A stretch of DNA of 64,000 bases from Paracoccus wurundjeri (lineage in GTDB: Bacteria; Pseudomonadota; Alphaproteobacteria; Rhodobacterales; Rhodobacteraceae). Below the pieces are notes generated by a model, which saw only the letters and a program-made list of their open reading frames with translations, searched no databases and was not told the origin of the DNA. This document shows, piece after piece, positions 1-9,145 of the stretch (its first letter is position 1; each line of letters starts with the position of its first letter). The translations under genes and the position numbers were made by a program. The DNA lies in NCBI RefSeq assembly GCF_030678915.1, contig NZ_JAUUTZ010000003.1, positions 124,001 to 188,000 of the forward strand. Direction: 5' to 3'.

Positions 1-125
1 AGTACCACTGTCACCACAAAAGCCGTCAGCATTGCCAGCTTGGCGGATTTACGCATCACCACCAGCAGCACGAACACCGTCAACACCGGTAGCAAGGCTG
101 CAATAAACATCACTGATTGCGGCAT
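1..125 (-). CDS. lldP: L-lactate permease, N-terminal part (runs off the window)
   Basis: Only the first 41 codons are in the window; the gene continues past base 1. The start ATG lies at 123-125 (minus strand) with a GGGAGG ribosome site at 133-138, seven bases upstream. The peptide begins MPQSVMFIAALLPVLTVF and continues with LLVVMRKSAKLAML: a hydrophobic first segment followed by a basic turn, which resembles the start of LldP/LctP-family lactate permeases. That family imports lactate across the inner membrane by proton symport. The assignment rests on a short N-terminus, so another multi-spanning permease is possible. Confidence 0.5.
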   Translation of the reverse strand, partial: MPQSVMFIAALLPVLTVFVLLVVMRKSAKLAMLTAFVVTVV

Positions 126-132
126 TTTCTTT

Positions 133-246
133 CCTCCCGTTATCTCATCGCCGCAGAATGGCAGGGAGGCGTCCATGAGGCAAGTTTTGCAGGACGCATA
201 TCGAGCCTTATGTCTTCTTCCCTGCCATTTTGAGGCGAGGGGATGA
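133..246 (-). promoter_or_regulatory. Structured leader upstream of the permease gene
   Basis: Read on the minus strand, the leader contains an 11-bp perfect stem (219-229 with 157-167) that encloses a second 6-bp stem (192-197 with 169-174). The 3' side of the outer stem overlaps a CCTCCC (164-169) that is an exact complement of the ribosome site GGGAGG at 133-138. Two mutually exclusive pairings are therefore possible, one leaving the ribosome site free and one masking it. The pairings are visible in the sequence; a regulatory role is inference. Confidence 0.4.
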
Positions 247-372
247 TATGCGGGATTGGCAGGTCGCAGATTGCGGAACGGGCCAGGATATGCCGGCATC
301 GCCATGTGCGAAACCTCTGCCGGCAGCGCAAGGAAGATGTGCCAAGATGAGAAGGGATTAATTAAATCAGAA

Positions 373-457
373 TGGTGCGGGTGGAGGGACTTGAACCCCC
401 ACGCCTTGCGGCGCCAGAACCTAAATCTGGTGCGTCTACCAATTTCGCCACACCCGC
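373..457 (-). tRNA. tRNA-Leu (anticodon UAG)
   Basis: An 85-nt cloverleaf on the minus strand. The 7-bp acceptor stem is GCGGGTG/CACCCGC. The anticodon stem CCAGA/TCTGG holds the loop TTTAGGT (anticodon TAG). A long variable arm typical of leucine tRNAs, a T arm with GGTTCAAGTCC, and an encoded CCA (373-375) are present. It reads CUA codons, with wobble reading of other CUN codons. Confidence 0.97.
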
Positions 458-610
458 ACAGAGATATCCGCCCCGGTCAGGGCCTTGCTCCTGACAAGCC
501 GGGCCGTGGCGCATGTTGTTATATGCGCATTGGGCAGGCTGCCGGAGGGCTAGATAACCGGCCCGATGGCGGCGGTCAATGGCCGGATCCCGGTTTCCGG
601 GGCAGACGGC

Positions 611-1564
611 TCAGGCGCGGCCCAGTTTGGCCAGCCGTGCGGCCTGCAGGCGCGCGAAATCATCGCCCGCATGGTAGGAAGAGCGCGTCAGCGGGGTCGC
701 CGAAACCATGAGGAAACCCTTGCCATAGGCTGATTTTTCGTAGCCCGCGAACTCTTCGGGCGTGACGAAGCGATCCAGCCGGTGATGCTTGGGCGTAGGC
801 TGCAAATATTGCCCGATGGTCATGAAATCGACATCCGCAGCGCGCATGTCGTCCATGACCTGAAGAACGCCCTGACGATCCTCGCCCAGCCCCACCATGA
901 TCCCGGATTTGGTGAACATGGTCGGATCAAGCTCTTTGACCCGTTGCAGCAGCCGCAGCGAATGGAAATAGCGCGCGCCCGGCCGGACCGACGGGTACAG
1001 TCCGGGAACGGTTTCCAGATTGTGGTTGAAGACATCCGGACGCGCCTCGACCACGGTTTCCAGCGCACCGGGTTTGGATTTCAGGAAATCCGGCGTCAGC
1101 ACCTCGATCGTTGAACCGGGCGAGCGGTGACGGATGGCGCGGATCGTCTGTGCGAAATGTTCGGCACCGCCATCATCCAGATCGTCGCGGTCCACGCTGG
1201 TGATCACGACATGGTTCAGGCCAAGCTTCTGAACCGCATGGGCAACCCGCCCCGGTTCGAACACGTCAAGCGTATCGGGCTTGCCGGTGATGACATTGCA
1301 GAAAGAACAGCCGCGTGTGCAGATCTCACCCATGATCATCATGGTCGCGTGCCCCTGCGACCAGCATTCGCCGACATTCGGGCAGCCGGCTTCCTCGCAG
1401 ACCGTTGACAGGCGATTTTCGCGCAGGATGTCGCGGGTCTTCTTGTAACCCTCGGATGTCGGTGCCTTGACCCGAATCCAATCGGGTTTTCTGGGTTGCG
1501 ACTGATCGGCACGATGCGCTTTTTCCGGGTGGCGCAGGCGCGGCGGAGGGGTCATCTCGGTCAT
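611..1564 (-). CDS. lipA: Lipoyl synthase
   Basis: A 317-aa radical-SAM enzyme that inserts two sulfur atoms into octanoyl-carrier domains to make lipoyl cofactors for pyruvate and 2-oxoglutarate dehydrogenases and the glycine cleavage system. Both iron-sulfur motifs are visible: the auxiliary cluster cysteines C56, C61 and C67 in [12 protein letters not shown], and the radical-SAM CxxxCxxC at C82, C86 and C89. The family's C-terminal arginine-serine motif is present as TRSSYHA. Start at 1564 is preferred over an upstream in-frame ATG because GAAAGG lies just ahead of it and the N-terminus then fits the family. It stands alone here, transcribed away from the GlxA-type regulator. Confidence 0.97.
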   Translation of the reverse strand: MTEMTPPPRLRHPEKAHRADQSQPRKPDWIRVKAPTSEGYKKTRDILRENRLSTVCEEAGCPNVGECWSQGHATMMIMGEICTRGCSFCNVITGKPDTLDVFEPGRVAHAVQKLGLNHVVITSVDRDDLDDGGAEHFAQTIRAIRHRSPGSTIEVLTPDFLKSKPGALETVVEARPDVFNHNLETVPGLYPSVRPGARYFHSLRLLQRVKELDPTMFTKSGIMVGLGEDRQGVLQVMDDMRAADVDFMTIGQYLQPTPKHHRLDRFVTPEEFAGYEKSAYGKGFLMVSATPLTRSSYHAGDDFARLQAARLAKLGRA

Positions 1565-1683
1565 CTTGGACCTTTCGGTGGATTTTCTTCTAACTAATCG
1601 CAAATTGTGGGCAGATCAACGGCGCAGGTCATGCCGCAGATGCAAGGCTGCACTGCGTCTTGCCACAGATGGGGATCCCCGGT

Positions 1684-2724
1684 TCATGTTTCAAACGCCG
1701 AAGGCGGGACAAATGCCGAGGACGGGTCGATTACCGAAGACGAGGCGCCGCGCAGATTCGCCGTAGCGGTTCCACGTTCCCGATAGGGAGTGCTGCCATA
1801 TTGCGCCCGGTAACATTTCGAGAAATGCGACGGGCTGGAAAATCCCGACGCCAAGGCGATCTCGATGATCGACATCTCTGTCTGCATCAGCAGGTTGCGC
1901 GCCCGTGCAAGCCGGGTTTCCATGTAATAGCGCTTTGGACTGCGATGCAGATAGCGGCGGAACAGCCGTTCAAGCTGCCGGGTCGACATGCCGGCATCGG
2001 CGGCGAGCCGGGCGGGGCTGATCGGGTCTTCGACATTGGCCTCCATCCGGGCGATCACAGCCGCCAGCTTGGGGTGGCGGACCCCGATACGGGTCGGAAT
2101 CGAAAGACGTTGCCGGTCCTGATCCGTGCGGATGCCGGTATGCAGCATCTGATCGGCGACCTCGGCCGCAAGTTCGTCGCCATGCGACGCAGAAATCAGG
2201 TGTAGCATCAGATCGATCGAGGAAGTGCCTCCTGCGGCGGTCAGCCGGTTGCCATCCTGCACGAAAACCGACCGAAACAGTTGAACCTCCGGGAAGGCTT
2301 CGACGAAGCCATCATGGTTCTCCCAGTGAATCGTGGCCTTTCGTCCGTCAAGCAGCCCTGCTTCCGCAAGGACCCACGCCCCGGTGCAAACCGCGCCAAC
2401 GGTTGCGCCTCCGCGCGCCTTGCGGCGCAGCCAGTTCAGCACCGGCTTTGTCGCCTCGCGCGAGATGTCGGTTCCGCCGCAGACGATCACGACCTCGTCG
2501 CGGTCGGTGGGCGGATCGTGGTCCAGCCCTTCGTCCAGTCTGACCTGTGCGCTATTGGAGCAACTCGCCCAATCCCCTGCCGGGCCGACCAGCCTCCAGC
2601 GATACAGTTCCTTTCCCGAGGAACGGTTGGCAAGCCGCAGCGGTTCTATCGCGGCCGCAAAGGGCAGCATCGTGAAACGATCAAGAAGCAGAAAAGAGAA
2701 ACGGCGCGGTTTTTCGGATGGCAT
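1684..2724 (-). CDS. GlxA-family AraC-type regulator, GbdR-like
   Basis: A 346-aa regulator with an N-terminal DJ-1/PfpI-like domain (motifs FLLLDRFTMLPFAAAIEPLR and AVCTGAWVLAEAGLLDG; the cysteine sits where amidotransferase-like domains keep their nucleophile) and a C-terminal pair of AraC helix-turn-helix units (ISPARLAADAGMSTRQLERLF and IIEIALASGFSSPSHFSKCYR). The ordering and several segments resemble Pseudomonas GbdR, the activator of glycine betaine catabolism. The target is unproven, since no betaine genes lie next to it. The longer reading frame would need a TTG at 2754; ATG 2724 is preferred. Confidence 0.85.
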   Translation of the reverse strand: MPSEKPRRFSFLLLDRFTMLPFAAAIEPLRLANRSSGKELYRWRLVGPAGDWASCSNSAQVRLDEGLDHDPPTDRDEVVIVCGGTDISREATKPVLNWLRRKARGGATVGAVCTGAWVLAEAGLLDGRKATIHWENHDGFVEAFPEVQLFRSVFVQDGNRLTAAGGTSSIDLMLHLISASHGDELAAEVADQMLHTGIRTDQDRQRLSIPTRIGVRHPKLAAVIARMEANVEDPISPARLAADAGMSTRQLERLFRRYLHRSPKRYYMETRLARARNLLMQTEMSIIEIALASGFSSPSHFSKCYRAQYGSTPYRERGTATANLRGASSSVIDPSSAFVPPSAFET

Positions 2725-2896
2725 GAGCTGTCTCTGCGCAGATGTAGCCGCCAAGTCACAACAGGGAATTCAAACTTACGCAAGATCCGAAATGACCATT
2801 TCCGTCCGGTTCGATCAAATTTGCGCTGCAATGCGCTCTTTCACCCGCGGGAGTAACGGATTATATCGGCCAGATATCGCATAAGGAGCATTTGCC

Positions 2897-4309
2897 ATGA
2901 CGCAGGAGAACCGCAAACCCGCCGCCGCCCGGAATTGGGACAAGGCCGGCTGGCGCGCCTATCCGCGCGTGCAGATGCCGGAATATACCGATGCCGGGGC
3001 ACTTGGCGCGGTAGAGACGCAATTGCGCCGTTATCCGCCGCTGGTTTTCGCGGGCGAGGCTCAGCGCTTGCGGGCCGAGCTTGCCGAAGTGGCCGAGGGC
3101 CGAGCCTTCCTGTTGCAAGGTGGCGATTGTGCCGAAAGCTTTGCCGAATTCAGTGCCGACAATATCCGCGACACCTTGAAGGTGATGCTGCAGATGGCGG
3201 TTGTCCTGACCTGGGGCGCGCAGTTCCCCGTGGTCAAGGTCGGCCGCATGGCCGGGCAATTCGCCAAGCCGCGCAGCGCGCCCACGGAAACCCTGGAAGG
3301 CGTGGAACTGCCCAGCTATCGCGGCGATATCATCAACGGCTTCGATTTCACCCCTGAAGCGCGCAGTCCCGATCCGCAGCGGATGCTGTCGGCCTATACT
3401 CAGGCGGCTTCGTCGCTGAACCTGCTTCGGGCTTATTCGACCGGCGGTTACGCGGATATGCACCGCGTCCAGTCATGGATCGCCGATTTCGTCGGTGGGC
3501 CGGAAGCTGCGAAATACAGGGATATCGCCGACCGGATTCGTGACGCCATGGCTTTCATGCAGGCAGCGGGCGTAAATTCGGAGACCGCGCATCAGTTGAG
3601 CAAGGTAGATTTCTACACCAGCCACGAAGCCCTGCTTCTGGAATATGAAGAGGCTTTGACGCGGGTCGATTCGACGACCGGGCTGACGGTTGCCGGATCG
3701 GGGCATATGATCTGGATCGGTGACCGCACCCGGCAGCCCGACGGCGCGCATGTCGAATTCTGCCGCGGCGTGGATAACCCGATCGGCCTGAAATGCGGTC
3801 CGTCCATCACCGAGGATGATCTCAAGCGGCTGCTGGCGGCGCTGAACCCGGAGAACGAGGCGGGCAGGCTGACGCTGATCGCGCGGTTTGGCGCGGGCAA
3901 TGTGGGAGACAATCTGCCACGCCTGATCCGGACAGTGCAGCAAGAGGGCGCCAAAGTCGTTTGGCACTGTGATCCGATGCATGGCAACACGATCAAGTCG
4001 GCCTCGGGCTTCAAGACCCGGCCCTTCGATTCGGTGCTGCGCGAGGTGCGCGAGTTCTTCGAGGTGCATGGTGCCGAAGGCACGGTTCCCGGCGGCGTCC
4101 ATTTCGAGATGACCGGCAGCGACGTGACGGAATGCACCGGTGGCGTGCGCGCGGTCACGGATGAGGATCTGTCCAGCCGCTATCACACCGCTTGCGATCC
4201 GCGCCTGAATGCCAGCCAGTCGCTTGAGCTTGCCTTCCTTGTGGCCGAAGAACTCCGTACCCGCCGGGAATCGGTAACCGTGCCCGCCCCGGATATGAAA
4301 GCCGGCTGA
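2897..4309 (+). CDS. Class II 3-deoxy-7-phosphoheptulonate (DAHP) synthase
   Basis: A 470-aa first enzyme of the shikimate pathway, joining phosphoenolpyruvate and erythrose 4-phosphate. Length and motifs match the plant/mycobacterial class II type: GGDCAESF (residues 75-82, with the metal-ligand cysteine C78), [41 protein letters not shown] and [19 protein letters not shown] near the C-terminus. An AAGGAG site lies 8 nt before the ATG. It is monocistronic and ends just before a strong hairpin. No separate regulatory domain is present, as expected for class II. Confidence 0.95.
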   Translation: MTQENRKPAAARNWDKAGWRAYPRVQMPEYTDAGALGAVETQLRRYPPLVFAGEAQRLRAELAEVAEGRAFLLQGGDCAESFAEFSADNIRDTLKVMLQMAVVLTWGAQFPVVKVGRMAGQFAKPRSAPTETLEGVELPSYRGDIINGFDFTPEARSPDPQRMLSAYTQAASSLNLLRAYSTGGYADMHRVQSWIADFVGGPEAAKYRDIADRIRDAMAFMQAAGVNSETAHQLSKVDFYTSHEALLLEYEEALTRVDSTTGLTVAGSGHMIWIGDRTRQPDGAHVEFCRGVDNPIGLKCGPSITEDDLKRLLAALNPENEAGRLTLIARFGAGNVGDNLPRLIRTVQQEGAKVVWHCDPMHGNTIKSASGFKTRPFDSVLREVREFFEVHGAEGTVPGGVHFEMTGSDVTECTGGVRAVTDEDLSSRYHTACDPRLNASQSLELAFLVAEELRTRRESVTVPAPDMKAG

Positions 4310-4340
4310 TCGTCAACAGGACGATTCCCGATTTGAACAG

Positions 4341-4366
4341 CCCGCCCTGCCGTATGGTGGGGCGGG
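4341..4366 (+). terminator. Hairpin after DAHP synthase
   Basis: CCCGCCC (4341-4347) pairs with GGGCGGG (4360-4366); two wobble and two GC pairs extend the stem around a GTAT loop. It begins about 30 nt after the stop codon. No clear U run follows, so termination may be weak or the hairpin may protect the mRNA end. Confidence 0.6.
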
Positions 4367-4592
4367 GTGTCATGGTGATAACTGGCAAGAATGTTCGGTC
4401 CGGCCTATTGGCAAACCGGCATCGCGGCTGATTTGCCAGACGAAATCCTTGTGATCGAAGCTTTGGATCACCAGTATATCCGAAGGTTCGGAATTACACC
4501 GGTTTCATGAATTTTCCGCTTGCACCCCTCCGTCCTGGACCCTATACGACCCCCCACGCAAAGCGTGGAAAACTCTTTGCGAGACCTCCGGT

Positions 4593-4668
<76 letters not shown>

Positions 4669-5087
4669 ATTATACAGTACGGCGCGGTTCCGCTTCTCGT
4701 TAAGGGGGCGACTAGGGCAGGTGCATTCCTCGCACCGATTCAGAACGCCGCCGAATAGCATATCATTGGGATCTGCAAGACGATCTTCCTCCTTCTCATT
4801 CATGCCTTGTAATTGGCTGCAGGGCAGGCTGGAATTTAAAGGCGAGTTGCGCAATGGTTTGCGGCTTTACCCTCGGCTTTAGTTAAAACTCAGTCCGGCC
4901 TCTGCAACAGCCGCTGCATTTTCGTCCCTCAAACGCTTTGGGAACGAACTTTCAATCCTGATTAGAACCGCAAAGAATAGCGAGTCTGTCGTCCCGTCCC
5001 GGTCCTGATCAGTGGACCCATTTCCACGAGGTCCTGCAGGTCCCGCGTTGTGATGGTGCGCGACGAGGTACCCGTGATCGCGATGTA
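4669..5087. other. Gene-poor stretch downstream of tRNA-Ala
   Basis: I see no convincing gene. Open frames here have mixed, non-conserved composition, and the only one that reaches the tRNA is an antisense read of it. The stretch lies between the tRNA-Ala 3' end and a decayed transposase, so it may be residual mobile-element DNA. Confidence 0.4.
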
Positions 5088-5303
5088 ATGCTCTGCGCTG
5101 CGCGTGGAGCGGCCCAATCAGGTCTGGTGCGCCGACATCACTTATTTGCCAATGCCGCGCGGGTTCCTCTATCTGGTCGCCATCATGGACTGGCACACCC
5201 GGAAGGTTCTTGCCTGGCGCATCGCGGCGGATGGAAAGGGCCGATCCTTCGACAACATCTTCATCGAAATTCGTCGCAGCAAACGGCCGCCTACCATCAT
5301 TTG
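5088..5303 (+). pseudogene. IS3-family transposase (OrfB) remnant with internal deletion
   Basis: The frame encodes the rve-domain block RPNQVWCADITYLPM followed by RGFLYLVAIMDWHTRKVLAWRI, which contains the first catalytic Asp region of IS3-type DDE transposases. It then jumps directly to AADGKGRSFDNIFIE, a block that normally lies some 60 residues further on, so the segment with the second catalytic Asp is missing. The frame ends soon after. No terminal repeats were identified. This is a dead, internally deleted fragment. Confidence 0.85.
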
Positions 5304-5429
5304 AACCGCGAAGGCGGACGACGTTGCTGGGCGTCTCGCAATTCTCATCTTAGCTGTCGCGGCGTTCTCAGGTGAACTGTCGCGCTATAGCCCGATCACG
5401 GCACATAAGACGTATATAGAAACAACCGC

Positions 5430-6104
5430 TCAATCATGCAGTTGCATGCGAGACAAAAGATCGTCTCGGGCAGAATCACAATGCAGCTGTACTGCTTTTA
5501 TCGCCCGGTCAGGATCGCGTGACCGGATAGCTTCGACGATGGCTCGATGCTGGCAGATAATCTCTGCGATACGATCCTCACTCAAGCCAAAGCGGTAGCG
5601 CAGGCTGATCACCAAATCCCATCCCTGATCAAGGATGTATGAAGCTTCGGGGTTATCTGCCACTTCGGCGATAAAGCTGTGGAACGCCTTGTTTGCCGCC
5701 GACATCCGGTCATCCACACCGGTTGCCGCGGCAGCTTCATACCGGGCGCAAAGATCTTCCAGTACGTCAGACTGCTGCGCCGTGATCCTTTCGGTGGCGC
5801 GGCGAACAAGCAGCCCCTCGATAGCGGCGCGGGCATCATGGATATCTGCCACGAATTTGGGGGTAACGGTTCGCAGTATTGCGCCCTTATGCGGCTCCAG
5901 AATCACCAACCTCTCTCCCGCAAGTTGCAACAGCGCCTCACGCACGGGGATGTGGCTGGTGCCATAGCGTTTACTGAGATCATCCACACGCAACCGCGAC
6001 CCGGGAGCCAGCTTGCCGTTTACGATATCACGCCGGATAGCATGGATAAGCCGTTCGGAAATCGTTTCAGAGATAGGATTAACTGTGACCAATGCTGTCC
6101 CCAT
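5430..6104 (-). CDS. GntR-family regulator (FadR/FCD subfamily)
   Basis: About 224 aa. The N-terminal winged helix shows the GntR signature LAPGSRLRVDDLSKRYG followed by SHIPVREALLQL. The C-terminal all-helical FCD domain has the metal-site style residues DIHDARAAIEG, AFHSFIAEVADN and CQHRAIVEAI. FCD members usually sense small carboxylic acids. It is divergent from the transporter/dehydratase operon at 6259-14909 and probably controls it. A longer frame to 6143 exists; neither start has a strong ribosome site, and 6104 gives the usual N-terminal length. Confidence 0.88.
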   Translation of the reverse strand: MGTALVTVNPISETISERLIHAIRRDIVNGKLAPGSRLRVDDLSKRYGTSHIPVREALLQLAGERLVILEPHKGAILRTVTPKFVADIHDARAAIEGLLVRRATERITAQQSDVLEDLCARYEAAAATGVDDRMSAANKAFHSFIAEVADNPEASYILDQGWDLVISLRYRFGLSEDRIAEIICQHRAIVEAIRSRDPDRAIKAVQLHCDSARDDLLSRMQLHD

Positions 6105-6171
6105 GAAAAAGAAATATGCCCTAAGATACAATGCATAACGCATCTTGGGGAAGGGGCTTGCATAGTATTTG

Positions 6172-6187
6172 ATATTATATATAATAT
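6172..6187. promoter_or_regulatory. 16-bp perfect palindrome in the divergent promoter region
   Basis: ATATTATATATAATAT is a perfect palindrome in the gap between the GntR regulator and the binding-protein gene. It is very AT-rich against a GC-rich background and centrally placed, as expected for an autoregulatory operator shared by both promoters. Binding by the adjacent GntR protein is inference. Confidence 0.45.
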
Positions 6188-6258
6188 TGAATCATGACGT
6201 TCAGTGCATCGTGGGCGGCGAATGTGGCGTCATCGGAAGAGCAAGTGGAGGAATAACA

Positions 6259-7863
6259 ATGGTACCTATCGACGACGACGCGGCCGCGATTTCTGACACC
6301 TTGGGAATTCGCCGCAGGCAGTTGCTGCAATTGATAGCAGCCGGCACGACATTATCACTGCTCCCCGGCATGTTCGCGCGGCGGGCATCTGCCGGTGAAG
6401 CCGCCGTCAAGGGTGGGATCCTGCGTGTCTCCGCACCCTTCAACCCGTCCAGTCTCGACCCGATAACAAGTGGCGCTGGATCGGATCACATGATCCTCTA
6501 CTCCATCTATGATACTTTGGTCGATTTCGAACCGGCGACACTTCAGCCCGTTCCCGGCCTGTCGACCGCATGGGAGTTCGAAACCCCGACCCGGCTGGTG
6601 ATGACACTTCGCGAAGGCGTCACGTTCCATGATGGAACCGAGTTCAATGCCGACGCGGTAAAGGCCAATCTGGATCGCGCACTGACTCACCCGCGCTCGA
6701 CCGCCAAGGGCGATCTGGCATCCGTGGATTCGGTCGATGTCGTCGGACCTTATCAGGTGGCGATCAACACGAAACACCCCGATACGGCGCTGCCGCTGAT
6801 CCTGGCTGACCGGTCGGGCATGATGGCTTCTCCCACTGCTTTTGATGAGCCGGATCGCAATTTCGACCGCACCCCGGTTGGCACGGGACCGTTCAGTTTC
6901 ACACAATGGAACGATGGTGACCGGATCGAACTGGCGCGCTATGACGACTATTGGGACGAGGAGATCCCTCATCTGGACGGTATCATCTTCCGCGTCATCA
7001 CCGATCTGAATACCGGCCTCCGCTCGGTGATCGCGGGCGAAGCCGATTTCGTCTATCGTCTGAACCCGCAGCAAAAGCTGGTGGCCGATCGCGCGGGCGA
7101 AGAGGTCGTGGTGCGCAGTTCGCCCACGGTCGCGAATTACCATATCGTTTTCAATTACGGAAAAGCGCCCCTGAACGATGTCCGGGTGCGTCAGGCCATC
7201 AATTATGCCGTCGATCGCAAGGCCTTCAATCAGGCTGCGATGCTGGGCCTTGGCACCCCTGCGCAAACCCTGTTGCCCCCGGATTATTGGGCGCATGACG
7301 AGTCCCTGAATGAGTTTTACCCATTCGATCAGGATAAGGCGCGCGCGCTTCTGGCAGAGGCGGGTTATTCCGATGGGTTGGAGCTGCAATATTACAGCAA
7401 TGCCGACCAATCATCGCAGCAACGTGCCGAAATAATCATGGAACAGTTGCGGCAGGTCGGTATCCGATGCGTGCTGACAACCGGGTCGAATGCCGACATG
7501 TTCCAGCGCTTCATGGTCCGGGGCGAAGGTGACGCCATCATGGTGAACTGGACAGGCAGACCGGATCCCGCTCAGGGTTTCCTGTTTGTCTATGGCGAGC
7601 AAGGCGCGAATAATCCCGGCAAAGTACCACCTCCGCAGGATTTGGCAGAAGCGATTGCCGCCGCGCAGGAAGGTGTCACTCAGGAAGAACGTCAACCCGC
7701 CTTCGCTCGCGCAGAACGCGCCGCGCTTGAACATGCGCTGTCCTGCGAAGTGGCATTCGTGCCCGGTATCGAAGTTCACCGCGCGAATGTCGGGGGGTAT
7801 GAGCCGAATCTTCTCGGGAAGCCGAAATTCAACCGGCTTTTCCTCAGACCGCAGGAAGGGTAG
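6259..7863 (+). CDS. ABC transporter substrate-binding protein, peptide/opine class
   Basis: A 534-aa family 5 solute-binding protein. The N-terminus carries a twin-arginine-like stretch (RRRQLLQLIAAG, residues 18-29) and a hydrophobic core before RRASAGEAA, consistent with export and periplasmic location. Family blocks include LRVSAPFNPSSLDPITSG, LREGVTFHDGTEFNADAV, PVGTGPFSFTQWNDGD and DVRVRQAINYAVDRKAF. Start 6259 is set by GGAGG (6247-6251), although the frame is open upstream. It is the first gene of the operon; a hairpin follows it. The neighbouring dehydratase and dehydrogenases suggest that the ligand is an acid or polyol derivative rather than a simple peptide. Confidence 0.92.
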   Translation: MVPIDDDAAAISDTLGIRRRQLLQLIAAGTTLSLLPGMFARRASAGEAAVKGGILRVSAPFNPSSLDPITSGAGSDHMILYSIYDTLVDFEPATLQPVPGLSTAWEFETPTRLVMTLREGVTFHDGTEFNADAVKANLDRALTHPRSTAKGDLASVDSVDVVGPYQVAINTKHPDTALPLILADRSGMMASPTAFDEPDRNFDRTPVGTGPFSFTQWNDGDRIELARYDDYWDEEIPHLDGIIFRVITDLNTGLRSVIAGEADFVYRLNPQQKLVADRAGEEVVVRSSPTVANYHIVFNYGKAPLNDVRVRQAINYAVDRKAFNQAAMLGLGTPAQTLLPPDYWAHDESLNEFYPFDQDKARALLAEAGYSDGLELQYYSNADQSSQQRAEIIMEQLRQVGIRCVLTTGSNADMFQRFMVRGEGDAIMVNWTGRPDPAQGFLFVYGEQGANNPGKVPPPQDLAEAIAAAQEGVTQEERQPAFARAERAALEHALSCEVAFVPGIEVHRANVGGYEPNLLGKPKFNRLFLRPQEG

Positions 7864-7906
7864 CACCCTCCGCCGAAACCTTGGCCTCAGGGCCCTTCTG
7901 CTCATT

Positions 7907-7929
7907 CCGGTCCGGGACTTCCGGACCGG
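7907..7929 (+). terminator. Intercistronic hairpin after the binding-protein gene
   Basis: CCGGTCCGG (7907-7915) and CCGGACCGG (7921-7929) form a perfect 9-bp stem with a 5-nt loop. It sits between the binding-protein gene and the rest of the operon. Such hairpins commonly cause partial termination or stabilise the upstream message, so that the binding protein is made in excess. A T run occurs some 20 nt further on. Confidence 0.6.
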
Positions 7930-7965
7930 GAGGCATCCCTTTCCCTTTTTTCAGAGAATTGATCC

Positions 7966-9141
7966 ATGAAGATTGCCCGCCTTGAGGTCCTGCACGCCGC
8001 GTCCGGATGGCGGGTGACGTCCTTTCTGAAAGTCGAAACCGCCTGTGGGATCGTGGGCTGGTCCGAGTTCAGTGAAGATGTCGGCACGCGCGGCCTGTCT
8101 GCCACCATCTTGCGTCTTGGTGAACTGGTGACCGGGCTGGATCCGCGCCGGATCGAGTGGGTTACGGCAGTCCTGAATACCTCGGTCATTCCCGCCTGGA
8201 GCGGCATGAACCAGCATGCGGTGGCGGCTATCGTGAACGCCCTGCTGGACATCAAGGGCAAGGATCTTGGCGTACCTGTTCATGCCTTGTTCGGTGGCGC
8301 CTTGCGGGATCGGCTGCCCGTCTACTGGTCGCATTGCGCAACTTATCGGGTGCGCTACGCCGACAGCCTTGGCATTCCGGCCATCACGACGATCGACCAG
8401 TTGCAGGAGGCCGGGGCAGAGGTTGTGCGTCACGGGTTTCGCGCATTGAAGACCAATGTGATGATGATGGATAACGGGACATTGGCGAATTATCGGGCGG
8501 GCTTCGGCTCTACCCCGGGATATCCCGAACTGAACCCCCAGCCTGAAATCCTGCTGAATCTTGACCGGCAACTGACCGCGCTGCGCGAAGGTGCCGGCCC
8601 CGAGGTCCAGATCATGCTGGACGCCAATTTCAATTTCCGCTCCGAAGGTTACCTGCAACTGATCCGGGCGGTAAGAACGCATGGATTGGCCTGGCTGGAA
8701 CTGGATTGCTATGATCCGGCAGCGGTCGCCCTGATGCGCCGCGAGGCCGGTTTCCCCATCGCGACGGGAGAATCTCTTTACGGGCGCCGCAGCTTCCGGC
8801 CGTTCCTTGAAAATTATGCAATGGATGTCGCCATTGTCGATGTGCTGTGGAACGGCGTTCTGGAAGGACTGAAGATCGCCTCTCTGGCGGATGCGCATGA
8901 CGTCAGCGTGGCCCCGCATAATTTCTACGGCCATCTGGCGGATCATATCAGCGCCCATTTCGCCGCGATGATTCCAAATTTCCGCATCATGGAAATGGAT
9001 ATCGATGACGTGCCCTGGAAGGGCGAATTCGTGACCCATCAGCCGGTTATCGAGGACGGACATCTGCTGGTGCCGTCACGCCCGGGCTGGGGAACGGATG
9101 TCGATGAAAAAGCCGTGGCGCGGCATCCCGTGGACCGGTGA
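7966..9141 (+). CDS. Enolase-superfamily (mandelate racemase/muconate lactonizing type) enzyme
   Basis: 391 aa, with an N-terminal capping domain and a C-terminal barrel. Likely metal ligands are D219 (in DANFNF), E245 (WLELDCYD) and E269 (ATGESLYG); H318 in APHNFYGH with D292 in VDVLWNG form the usual His-Asp base pair. Where many members have KxK, this one reads K162-T-N164. The fold abstracts the alpha proton of a carboxylate, and acid-sugar dehydratases are the commonest activity in this subgroup. The substrate cannot be told from sequence. It is followed 4 nt later by the transporter ATPase gene, so it is probably catabolic for the imported compound. Confidence 0.88.
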   Translation: MKIARLEVLHAASGWRVTSFLKVETACGIVGWSEFSEDVGTRGLSATILRLGELVTGLDPRRIEWVTAVLNTSVIPAWSGMNQHAVAAIVNALLDIKGKDLGVPVHALFGGALRDRLPVYWSHCATYRVRYADSLGIPAITTIDQLQEAGAEVVRHGFRALKTNVMMMDNGTLANYRAGFGSTPGYPELNPQPEILLNLDRQLTALREGAGPEVQIMLDANFNFRSEGYLQLIRAVRTHGLAWLELDCYDPAAVALMRREAGFPIATGESLYGRRSFRPFLENYAMDVAIVDVLWNGVLEGLKIASLADAHDVSVAPHNFYGHLADHISAHFAAMIPNFRIMEMDIDDVPWKGEFVTHQPVIEDGHLLVPSRPGWGTDVDEKAVARHPVDR

Positions 9142-9145
9142 GACC

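Noticed and set aside
256..711. Open frame on the plus strand across tRNA-Leu
   Set aside because: It is an antisense read of the tRNA (WRDLNPHA-type peptide), a well-known artefact, with no other coding signal.
4451..4471. Small hairpin GTGATC/GATCAC upstream of tRNA-Ala
   Set aside because: Only six pairs, no U run and no context; likely chance.
6355..7410. 351-codon minus-strand frame opposite the binding-protein gene
   Set aside because: Antisense shadow without start signals or conserved pattern.
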